Assembly (NCBI GenBank): GCA_001803815.1
Contig: MHEL01000065.1
Location: 401 to 8,827 of the forward strand
Source: Nitrospirae bacterium RBG_19FT_COMBO_42_15
Lineage (GTDB): Bacteria; Nitrospirota; CAKKRA01; 9FT-COMBO-42-15
Direction of reading: 5' to 3'
DNA: 8,427 bases
Shown: positions 1 through 4,265 of the stretch, piece after piece
Position numbering within the stretch: the stretch's first letter is position 1
Layout: the number at the start of each line of letters is the position of its first letter
Program-made: the position numbers and the translations under genes
Notes under the pieces: generated by a model
What the model was told of the DNA's origin: nothing
Databases searched by the model: none
Seen by the model: the letters and a program-made list of their open reading frames with translations, nothing else

Positions 1-42
1 TCAAAACAATTGGGTGGCTTTAAAAAGAAATTATCCTGTTGA

Positions 43-70
43 GTTAATAGTTATAAGTTATTAGTTGGTT
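43..70 (+). repeat. Heptad repeat array upstream of tRNA-Ser(GCT)
   Basis: Four consecutive 7-base units (GTTAATA, GTTATAA, GTTATTA, GTTGGTT) end five bases before the tRNA. The units read GTTATNA on the plus strand. The unit length does not vary here. Positions 1-42 before it show no gene or clear signal. The function is unknown; the units could pair with the opposite-facing array after the tRNA (171-205). Confidence 0.7.
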
Positions 71-74
71 TGTT

Positions 75-167
75 GGAGAGGTGGCCGAGTTGGCTGAAGG
101 CAGCCGCCTGCTAAGCGGCTGTGGGGGTAAAACTCCACCCAGGGTTCGAATCCCTGCCTCTCCGCCA
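75..167 (+). tRNA. tRNA-Ser(GCT)
   Basis: This 93-base class II tRNA reads AGC and AGU codons. The acceptor arm GGAGAGG (75-81) pairs perfectly with CCTCTCC (157-163), followed by discriminator G164 and an encoded CCA (165-167). The anticodon loop CTGCTAA (108-114) is closed by a six-pair stem and gives anticodon GCT at 110-112. A long variable arm and the T-loop GGTTCGAAT are visible, as expected for serine tRNA. It is the first of three serine tRNA genes in 1.8 kb, all on the plus strand. The assignment is secure from base pairing. Confidence 0.97.
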
Positions 168-170
168 TAA

Positions 171-205
171 ATACAACTTATGACCCATAACTAATAACTA
201 ATAAC
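171..205 (-). repeat. Heptad repeat array downstream of tRNA-Ser(GCT)
   Basis: On the minus strand five contiguous units read GTTATTA (twice), GTTATGG, GTCATAA and GTTGTAT. It starts three bases after the tRNA CCA. It faces the opposite way to the arrays at 43-70 and 228-293, so it could form a hairpin with either of them in RNA or single-stranded DNA. Confidence 0.7.
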
Positions 206-227
206 AAAACGAAGTCATCACTTATAG

Positions 228-293
228 GTTAAAGGTTATGAGTTATTATTGGTTTTGTGTTATAAGTTAACAGTTATAAGTTATTAGTTAGTT
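228..293 (+). repeat. Heptad repeat array upstream of tRNA-Ser(GGA)
   Basis: Plus-strand GTTATNA units occur in two registers. Three units cover 228-248 (GTTAAAG, GTTATGA, GTTATTA). A degenerate stretch follows, then five units cover 259-293 (GTTATAA twice, GTTAACA, GTTATTA, GTTAGTT). The array ends five bases before the tRNA. Together with 171-205 it makes the whole gap between the two serine tRNAs a potential long hairpin. Confidence 0.7.
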
Positions 294-298
294 TTGTG

Positions 299-391
299 GG
301 AGAGATGTCCGAGTGGTTGAAGGAGCACGACTGGAAATCGTGTAGGGGGCCAAAAGCTCTCTCGAGGGTTCGAACCCCTCTCTCTCCGCCA
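299..391 (+). tRNA. tRNA-Ser(GGA)
   Basis: This 93-base class II serine tRNA reads UCC and UCU. The acceptor arm GGAGAGA (299-305) pairs with TCTCTCC (381-387), followed by G388 and an encoded CCA (389-391). The loop CTGGAAA (331-337) on a CACGA/TCGTG stem gives anticodon GGA at 333-335. The long variable arm and the T-loop GGTTCGAAC are intact. Its acceptor stem nearly matches that of the two other serine tRNAs here, as expected for a shared seryl-tRNA synthetase. Confidence 0.97.
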
Positions 392-394
392 AGA

Positions 395-413
395 AAAATT
401 GCGGAGCAGTTTT
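395..413 (+). terminator. Small hairpin after tRNA-Ser(GGA)
   Basis: AAAATTGC (395-402) pairs with GCAGTTTT (406-413) around loop GGA, giving eight pairs with one G-T. The 3' arm ends in four T's, so it could act as a weak terminator or a 3' processing signal. It shares a TGC/GCA core and 3-base loop with four other hairpins in this cluster. Confidence 0.4.
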
Positions 414-416
414 CAC

Positions 417-444
417 TTATAACTAATAACTTATAACGAATAAC
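417..444 (-). repeat. Heptad repeat array after tRNA-Ser(GGA)
   Basis: Four contiguous units written on the plus strand as TTATAAC, TAATAAC, TTATAAC and GAATAAC. They are oriented opposite to the pre-tRNA arrays. The array lies between the small hairpin and the ribosome binding site of the lipoprotein gene. Confidence 0.7.
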
Positions 445-482
445 AGGCAAAAACTATAAGCTAAACAACGGAGGAATATTTT

Positions 483-1064
483 ATGATGAAAAGATTAATG
501 ATATATGCAGCTATCTTAGTAATTGCCTTTGCAATTGCTGCCTGCGGCAAGAAAGAGGAGAAGAAGGCTGAGACCAAAGCTCAGATTCCGGCGCAGCAGG
601 GGCAGGAAGGCGTCTATACGGGACACGGGGTGCCGGGTCCTGGAATGGTAATACCTGAAGGCGGCGCAGATCCGCACGGCGCGGGTTTAAAGCAGCAGGA
701 AAAGGAATCTGTAATAGTTGTTCCTGATTCTGTAAAGGGGAAATGGCGCGGGGCAATATTGACTATTGAGGATAAGAAGGGAAATGCCAAAAAGGACTAT
801 GAGCTAAAATTAAACAGCGAATTTACAATACCTGATTCCAAGATTGTAATAAAGACAGGGGACTTTCTCCCCTCATTTACAATGGATGACAAGACATATA
901 CATCAAAGTCCAATAATTCGGATAACCCGGCTTTTCATTTAACTATAACAGAAAGTGGAAAGGTGATATTTAAGGGGTGGGTTTTCTCTAAATTTCCAAC
1001 AATGCATCCCTTTATGCACAATAGATTTGGCATTACATTGAAGGAAGGGGTAAAGCAGTCGTAA
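483..1064 (+). CDS. Outer-membrane-type lipoprotein with DUF2155-like domain
   Basis: A predicted lipoprotein of 193 residues. Residues 1-20 form a signal peptide with a Lys/Arg start and a hydrophobic core. It ends in a lipobox IAAC with lipidated Cys21, followed by GKKEEKK; no Asp at +2 retains it in the inner membrane. A Gly/Pro/Gln-rich linker covers about 22-82. Residues 87-190 are a compact domain; its GWVFSKFP (165-172) and MHPFMHNRFGITL (174-186) resemble the C-terminal signature of DUF2155 (PF09923) as I recall it. The molecular function of that family is not known to me. GGAGG at 470-474 supports the ATG at 483; an adjacent ATG at 486 is equally possible. It is a lone protein gene between tRNAs, in its own unit or co-transcribed with them. 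The lipoprotein call is secure; the family match is from memory. Confidence 0.9.
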   Translation: MMKRLMIYAAILVIAFAIAACGKKEEKKAETKAQIPAQQGQEGVYTGHGVPGPGMVIPEGGADPHGAGLKQQEKESVIVVPDSVKGKWRGAILTIEDKKGNAKKDYELKLNSEFTIPDSKIVIKTGDFLPSFTMDDKTYTSKSNNSDNPAFHLTITESGKVIFKGWVFSKFPTMHPFMHNRFGITLKEGVKQS

Positions 1065-1076
1065 GTATGTATTTAT

Positions 1077-1153
1077 GCGCCCATAGCTCAACTGGATAGA
1101 GCAACAGACTACGAATCTGTAGGCTGGGGGTTCAAATCCCTCTGGGCGCGCCA
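1077..1153 (+). tRNA. tRNA-Arg(ACG)
   Basis: A 77-base tRNA. GCGCCCA (1077-1083) pairs with TGGGCGC (1143-1149), followed by G1150 and an encoded CCA (1151-1153). The loop CTACGAA (1109-1115) on an ACAGA/TCTGT stem gives anticodon ACG at 1111-1113. Bacterial tRNA-Arg(ACG) is the substrate of TadA, which converts A34 to inosine so that CGU, CGC and CGA are read. The tadA gene starts only 64 bases downstream. The tRNA begins 12 bases after the lipoprotein stop codon, so the two may share a transcript. Confidence 0.97.
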
Positions 1154-1155
1154 GG

Positions 1156-1174
1156 AATTTGCCGATGGCAAATT
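1156..1174 (+). other. Small perfect hairpin after tRNA-Arg
   Basis: AATTTGCC (1156-1163) pairs perfectly with GGCAAATT (1167-1174) around loop GAT. No T-run follows, so termination is not well supported. It could be a processing or repeat-associated structure belonging to the same TGC/GCA hairpin set as the others. Confidence 0.45.
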
Positions 1175-1177
1175 TGC

Positions 1178-1205
1178 TTATAACATATAACCTGTAACTT
1201 GTAAC
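1178..1205 (-). repeat. Heptad repeat array between tRNA-Arg and tadA
   Basis: Four contiguous units read TTATAAC, ATATAAC, CTGTAAC and TTGTAAC on the plus strand, the after-RNA orientation. The array occupies most of the tadA upstream region and leaves no room for a visible Shine-Dalgarno sequence. Confidence 0.65.
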
Positions 1206-1217
1206 TAAAACAACCTT

Positions 1218-1685
1218 ATGGTTGAAGATGATGAAAGGTTTATGCGCCTTGCCCTGATAGAGGCAGAAAAGGCAGCTGGAGAGGGCGAGACCCCGATTGG
1301 CGCAGTGGCTGTATTAAATGGAAAGGTCATTGCCAAGGCAAGAAACAAAAGAGAAATATGGAATGACCCTACAGCACATGCTGAAATAATTGCCTTAAAA
1401 AAGGCAGCTAAGAAGCTGAACAGGTGGAGGCTTTCAGACATAACGCTGTATGTTACCTTAGAGCCCTGCGCAATGTGTGCAGGCGCAATGGTTCTTGCAA
1501 GGATTGACAGACTCGTTTTTGGTTGTACAGATCCAAAGGCAGGTTCATGTGGGACGCTTTATAATATTCTTCAGGATAAGAGACTGAATCATCAGGCGGA
1601 GATTAAAACAGGTGTTTTGGAAAAGGAATGCGGGGCGCTGCTAAAGAAATTTTTTAAGGGGTTGAGAAATAAACGTTCTTTGTAG
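1218..1685 (+). CDS. tadA: tRNA-specific adenosine deaminase TadA
   Basis: A zinc hydrolase that deaminates adenosine 34 of tRNA-Arg(ACG) to inosine in the cytoplasm. Its 155 residues are typical for the family. The cytidine/deoxycytidylate deaminase fold shows HAE at 54-56 (His54 zinc ligand, Glu56 proton shuttle) and PCAMC at 83-87 (Cys84 and Cys87 zinc ligands). TPIGAV (25-30), NDPTAHAEI (49-57) and the LEPCAMCAGAM block (81-91) are characteristic of TadA rather than of free-nucleoside deaminases. The start at 1218 keeps the N-terminal helix (DERFMRLALIEAEKA) that aligns with E. coli TadA from memory. No Shine-Dalgarno sequence is visible, so initiation may be weak or leaderless-like. Its likely substrate gene lies directly upstream and the SRP RNA-dnaX block downstream. 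Confidence 0.96.
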   Translation: MVEDDERFMRLALIEAEKAAGEGETPIGAVAVLNGKVIAKARNKREIWNDPTAHAEIIALKKAAKKLNRWRLSDITLYVTLEPCAMCAGAMVLARIDRLVFGCTDPKAGSCGTLYNILQDKRLNHQAEIKTGVLEKECGALLKKFFKGLRNKRSL

Positions 1686-1690
1686 ATGTA

Positions 1691-1718
1691 GTTATGAGTT
1701 ACAAGTTATAAGTTATAG
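1691..1718 (+). repeat. Heptad repeat array upstream of tRNA-Ser(CGA)
   Basis: Four units, GTTATGA, GTTACAA, GTTATAA and GTTATAG, begin five bases after the tadA stop. They have the before-RNA orientation. Confidence 0.65.
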
Positions 1719-1720
1719 TT

Positions 1721-1738
1721 AGCTGCGAAGCAGCTTTT
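1721..1738 (+). terminator. Hairpin plus T-run directly before tRNA-Ser(CGA)
   Basis: AGCTGC (1721-1726) pairs perfectly with GCAGCT (1730-1735) around loop GAA and is followed by TTT, ending at the first base of the tRNA (1739). It could terminate tadA transcription, but the T-run is short and the tRNA would then need a promoter I cannot find. A role in 5' processing of the tRNA is an alternative. Confidence 0.4.
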
Positions 1739-1827
1739 GGAGAGATGGCCGAGCTGGCTGAAGGCGCCTGACTCGAAATCAGGTATGGGGAAACCCATCG
1801 GGGGTTCAAATCCCTCTCTCTCCGCCA
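1739..1827 (+). tRNA. tRNA-Ser(CGA)
   Basis: An 89-base class II serine tRNA for UCG codons. GGAGAGA (1739-1745) pairs with TCTCTCC (1817-1823), followed by G1824 and an encoded CCA (1825-1827). The loop CTCGAAA (1772-1778) on a CCTGA/TCAGG stem gives anticodon CGA at 1774-1776. The variable arm pairs as ATGGG/CCCAT. It lies between tadA and the SRP RNA, matching the Ser-tRNA/tadA/SRP RNA/dnaX order known from Bacillus. Confidence 0.97.
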
Positions 1828-1828
1828 G

Positions 1829-1849
1829 AAAAATTGCTTGGCAATTTTT
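1829..1849 (+). terminator. Perfect hairpin after tRNA-Ser(CGA)
   Basis: AAAAATTGC (1829-1837) pairs perfectly with GCAATTTTT (1841-1849) around loop TTG. Five T's end the 3' arm and five A's start the 5' arm, so the element could terminate transcription from either side. It begins two bases after the tRNA CCA. The stem is AU-rich, so its strength is uncertain. Confidence 0.5.
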
Positions 1850-1851
1850 AC

Positions 1852-1872
1852 TTATAGCTAATAACTTTTAAC
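1852..1872 (-). repeat. Heptad repeat array after tRNA-Ser(CGA)
   Basis: Three units, TTATAGC, TAATAAC and TTTTAAC, in the after-RNA orientation directly follow the hairpin. They face the next array (1886-1906) across a 13-base gap and could pair with it. Confidence 0.6.
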
Positions 1873-1885
1873 AAAAGTCGCTAAG

Positions 1886-1906
1886 GTTATGAGTTATCAG
1901 TTATCA
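1886..1906 (+). repeat. Heptad repeat array upstream of SRP RNA
   Basis: Three units, GTTATGA and GTTATCA (twice), in the before-RNA orientation. Together with 1852-1872 they make the tRNA-SRP RNA gap a potential hairpin, as in the gap between the first two tRNAs. Confidence 0.6.
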
Positions 1907-1908
1907 GT

Positions 1909-1923
1909 GGTTGCAAAGCAACC
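1909..1923 (+). other. Small perfect hairpin before SRP RNA
   Basis: GGTTGC (1909-1914) pairs perfectly with GCAACC (1918-1923) around loop AAA, ten bases before the SRP RNA. It has the same TGC/GCA core and 3-base loop as the hairpins beside the tRNAs. No convincing T-run follows. Confidence 0.4.
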
Positions 1924-1932
1924 CTTTGATAC

Positions 1933-2035
1933 CGGAGATCGGGCCTTGCGCAACAGGAGGTTACAAACCCCGTCAGGTCCGGAAGGAAGCAGCGGTAAGT
2001 AATTCAAATGTGTGCCGCAGGAAGCCTGATCTCCG
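1933..2035 (+). ncRNA. ffs: Small bacterial SRP RNA (4.5S type)
   Basis: This is the RNA core of the signal recognition particle, which binds Ffh and FtsY to target membrane proteins. The nearly invariant apical segment GTCAGGTCCGGAAGGAAGC lies at 1972-1990, with tetraloop GGAA at 1981-1984 and the asymmetric internal loop AGCAGC just after it. The ends pair as a long stem: GGAGATC (1934-1940) with GATCTCC (2028-2034), continuing through GGGC/GCCT. The length of about 103 bases is that of the small form without an Alu domain. The exact ends are inferred from pairing. The gene lies just upstream of dnaX, a common location. Confidence 0.95.
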
Positions 2036-2053
2036 ATATGAGAGGAAAGGCAT

Positions 2054-2243
2054 TAGAAACTGCAGAGTCCCCTTTCGCTAAAGCGTACAAAATCTCTGGC
2101 CAGTCTAAGGCTTGGTCGCTCGAATTTGCAAACTCGGCCTTTGGCCTCAAACAGTGCAAATTCGCCCTACGGGATGCTCCCTGCGCCAAGACTGGTTACC
2201 CAGAGATTTTGTAATGCCGCTCAAGGGCGCTCTGCAGTTTCTA
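2054..2243. mobile_element. Candidate MITE-like inverted-repeat element
   Basis: A 190-bp imperfect palindrome. TAGAAACTGCAGAG (2054-2067) is exactly inverted at 2230-2243. Further paired blocks are ACAAAATCTCTGG (2087-2099) with 2200-2212, CCAGTCT (2100-2106) with 2189-2195, and CGAATTTGCA (2121-2130) with 2155-2164. A GGCC-TTT-GGCC hairpin (2136-2146) lies at the centre. Forty-four positions per arm match exactly. The outer TA at each end could be a TA target duplication as made by IS630/mariner-type transposases, or simply the last pairs of the repeat. There is no coding capacity of note. It separates ffs from dnaX and would be transcribed into the dnaX leader if read from upstream. A structured regulatory RNA is the main alternative. 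Confidence 0.55.
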
Positions 2244-2261
2244 TACACAGAAATAATAAAT

Positions 2262-2265
2262 GGAG
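2262..2265 (+). promoter_or_regulatory. Shine-Dalgarno site that fixes the dnaX start
   Basis: GGAG lies seven bases before the ATG at 2273. This supports that start over an in-frame ATG at 2126, which would add 49 residues encoded by the inverted-repeat element and unlike any DnaX N-terminus. Confidence 0.75.
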
Positions 2266-2272
2266 TTTGTTC

Positions 2273-3934
2273 ATGGAATATCAGGTCTCAGCAAGAAAAT
2301 GGCGTCCGCAAAGATTTGACGACATAATCGGCCAGGGCCATGTGACAAGAACCCTGCAGAATGCCATTAAAAATAACCGCATTGCCCATGCCTATATCTT
2401 TTCAGGCTCAAGGGGCGTGGGAAAGACGACTACTGCCCGTATTTTGGCAAAGGCATTAAACTGCGTTAACGGCCCTACACCAGAGCCTTGCAACAATTGC
2501 AGCCCATGCAAGGAGATTACCTCCGGGATATCTACTGATGTCCTTGAGATTGACGGCGCTTCAAACACAGGCGTTGATGATGTGCGGGATCTCAGGGAGA
2601 GTGTAAAGTATTCACCCATGCACGGCAAGTACAAGGTGTATATTATTGATGAAGTGCACATGCTTTCAAACTCAGCATTTAATGCCCTTCTTAAGACACT
2701 TGAGGAGCCGCCGGCTCATACAATCTTTGTCTTTGCAACAACAGAGGTGCATAAGATACCAACAACAGTGCTTTCCCGATGCCAGCACTTTAACTTCAAG
2801 AGGCTTACACTGATAGAGATTGTTGACAGGCTCCGCCTTATTGCAGAGAAAGACTCTATTGAAATAAATGACAACGGCCTCGCTGTTATTGCAAAGGCAG
2901 CAGACGGCAGCATGAGGGATTCTTTAAGCATCCTTGATCAGGTTGTGTCCTTCTGCGGAAAGAAGGTAGATGAAAAGGAGATTGCAGATATTCTTGGCGT
3001 TATCAATAAGGATATTATATTCTCCTTTATTGGCAGGCTAAAGGAGAAGGATTCCGCAGGCCTCGTAAAGATAATAAGAGAGGTTCAGGACTGCGGCTAT
3101 GATGTCAGGCAGTTTTGCAATAATCTTATTGAGCAGATAAGGAATATGTTGATTGCTAAGGTGTCAGGGAATCCAGAAGAGCTAATTGAGCTTTCAAAGG
3201 AAGCTGTTAACGAGATAAAGGAGATTACCATCGGTTTTTTAATAGAAGATATCCATCTCCTCTTTACAATATTTTTAAAGGCGCAGGAGGAGATAAGATG
3301 GTCTCCGTATCCATGGATGTCCCTTGAGATGGCTGCTGTAAAGGCAGTGCATGTTCCTTCCTTTAAGAGTATAGATAAACTTATTGAATTAGTTAGCGGC
3401 CGCTCAGGCAATACAGAAAATATGGGAGAAGGCAGAGTAAAGGCAAAGGAAAGAATACAGAATACAGAAGTCAGAAGCGAGAAAACAGATTTTCAAAAAA
3501 GAGAGGACGAGGGTCTGCAGGAGCCGCCGGAAAAAAAAGAGGCAAGCATAGCAGGCAATGAAAACAGCTCTTCTATAAACTGGGATGAATTAATAGACAA
3601 GGTAAAGGAGAAAAAGCCGAATATAGGCTCATACCTTGAGCAGGGGGAATTAGTCAGAAGCTCTGAAGGGGAGCTGACAATCGGTTTCAGCGGCAGTTCA
3701 TCCTTTTTAATAGATTTGATAGAGAAGGATGACAACAAGAAGATATTAAAAAATCTTATAAATGATATTTGTCATAGGGATATGCATTTGAAATTTGTTA
3801 AAATTTCAGCAAATGCTGATAGTGGAAACAGCGGCATAAGGAACGGCGCAGGGGTGGATATGAACCCACTTGTAAAAGATGCTCTGGATATATTCGGCGG
3901 AAAGCTGTTAGGTGTGCGAAAGATAGGAGAGTAA
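2273..3934 (+). CDS. dnaX: DNA polymerase III subunit tau (and predicted gamma)
   Basis: The clamp-loader AAA+ ATPase of the replicative polymerase, 553 residues. MEYQVSARKWRPQRFDDIIG is the classic N-terminus. Walker A is GSRGVGKTT (45-53), the zinc cysteines are C64, C73, C76 and C79, Walker B is VYIIDEVHM (122-130), sensor 1 is ATTE (155-158) and the arginine finger lies in SRC (168-170). Domain III follows to about residue 370, then a charged low-complexity linker (about 375-435), then the tau-specific C-terminus. The linker holds an A8 run (3531-3538) in codons GAA AAA AAA, with AGGAG at 3519-3523. A -1 shift adds seven residues before TGA at 3559, giving about 429 residues, close to E. 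coli gamma. It leads the dnaX-ybaB-recR operon. Confidence 0.97.
   Translation: MEYQVSARKWRPQRFDDIIGQGHVTRTLQNAIKNNRIAHAYIFSGSRGVGKTTTARILAKALNCVNGPTPEPCNNCSPCKEITSGISTDVLEIDGASNTGVDDVRDLRESVKYSPMHGKYKVYIIDEVHMLSNSAFNALLKTLEEPPAHTIFVFATTEVHKIPTTVLSRCQHFNFKRLTLIEIVDRLRLIAEKDSIEINDNGLAVIAKAADGSMRDSLSILDQVVSFCGKKVDEKEIADILGVINKDIIFSFIGRLKEKDSAGLVKIIREVQDCGYDVRQFCNNLIEQIRNMLIAKVSGNPEELIELSKEAVNEIKEITIGFLIEDIHLLFTIFLKAQEEIRWSPYPWMSLEMAAVKAVHVPSFKSIDKLIELVSGRSGNTENMGEGRVKAKERIQNTEVRSEKTDFQKREDEGLQEPPEKKEASIAGNENSSSINWDELIDKVKEKKPNIGSYLEQGELVRSSEGELTIGFSGSSSFLIDLIEKDDNKKILKNLINDICHRDMHLKFVKISANADSGNSGIRNGAGVDMNPLVKDALDIFGGKLLGVRKIGE
3453..3487 (+). repeat. Heptad repeat inside the dnaX linker
   Basis: Five consecutive 7-base units follow the pattern GAANNCA, the fourth being less exact: GAATACA (twice), GAAGTCA, GAAGCGA and GAAAACA. 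Seven is not a multiple of three, so the encoded residues do not repeat. The period is therefore a DNA-level feature, set in a part of the protein that tolerates any sequence. Confidence 0.6.
3519..3561 (+). promoter_or_regulatory. Candidate dnaX frameshift/slippage site for gamma
   Basis: Eight A's (3531-3538) are read as GAA AAA AAA in the tau frame, so an A AAA AAA slippery heptamer lies in the right phase. An internal Shine-Dalgarno-like AGGAG (3519-3523) sits eight bases upstream of the heptamer, as in stimulated -1 frameshifting of E. coli dnaX. After a -1 shift TGA follows at 3559-3561; after a +1 shift TAG follows at 3549-3551. Either ribosomal shifting or polymerase slippage would give a gamma-like product. 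I see no strong downstream stem-loop. Confidence 0.6.
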
Positions 3935-3939
3935 TATAT

Positions 3940-4257
3940 ATGTCAAAAAAAATGTTTGGCGATATGATGAAACAGGCAATGCAGATGCAGGAGAGGATGA
4001 AGAAGATTCAGGAAGAGGTAGGCGCAAAGACAGTGGAGGCGTCTGCAGGCGGCGGGGTAGTAACTGTTGCTGCGAATGGAAAACAGGAGATTATTTCTAT
4101 CAAGATAGACCCCTCTGTTATAAATTTAAATGATGCAGATATGCTTCAGGATTTGATATTGGCGGCAGTGAACGAGGCATTGAGAAAGTCTAAGGACATG
4201 ATGTCAGAGGAGATGAAACAGCTTACAATGGGCATAAATATTCCGGGTCTGTTTTAG
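3940..4257 (+). CDS. ybaB: YbaB/EbfC family nucleoid-associated protein
   Basis: A small DNA-binding protein of 105 residues, the usual length. Family members form dimers and bind DNA as nucleoid proteins. The N-terminus is a Met/Gln/Lys-rich amphipathic helix (MMKQAMQMQERMKKIQEE, 9-26). It is followed by the characteristic VEASAGGGVVTVAANGKQEI (33-52) and a C-terminal helix that ends in INIPGLF, where the family often has a P-G-L/M-F ending. GGAG at 3926-3929 overlaps the end of dnaX and the gap to dnaX is five bases, so translation is probably coupled. It stands between dnaX and recR as in most bacteria. Confidence 0.96.
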   Translation: MSKKMFGDMMKQAMQMQERMKKIQEEVGAKTVEASAGGGVVTVAANGKQEIISIKIDPSVINLNDADMLQDLILAAVNEALRKSKDMMSEEMKQLTMGINIPGLF

Positions 4258-4265
4258 GAAAATAA

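Noticed and set aside
1..74. Promoter for the first tRNA
   Set aside because: No -35/-10 pair with acceptable spacing could be found; the region is mostly heptad repeat.
43..444. Repeat arrays considered as CRISPR
   Set aside because: Units are seven bases long, contiguous and without unique spacers, and no cas gene is present.
2054..2243. Palindrome considered as an integron attC site or a known riboswitch
   Set aside because: The ends do not carry the attC core GTTRRRY/RYYYAAC, no integrase or cassette is near, and no riboswitch consensus known to me is recognisable.
2126..2272. Longer dnaX start adding 49 residues
   Set aside because: The added residues are translated palindrome sequence; the GGAG at 2262 and the family N-terminus MEYQVSARKWRP place the start at 2273.
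2008..2327. Short plus-strand open frames across the SRP RNA and the inverted repeat
   Set aside because: They overlap ffs and the palindrome, lack ribosome binding sites and show no protein-like composition.
3494..3502. A6 run upstream in dnaX as a slippery site
   Set aside because: It is read CAA AAA AGA, which is not in phase for the X XXY YYZ pattern, and the A8 run downstream fits better.
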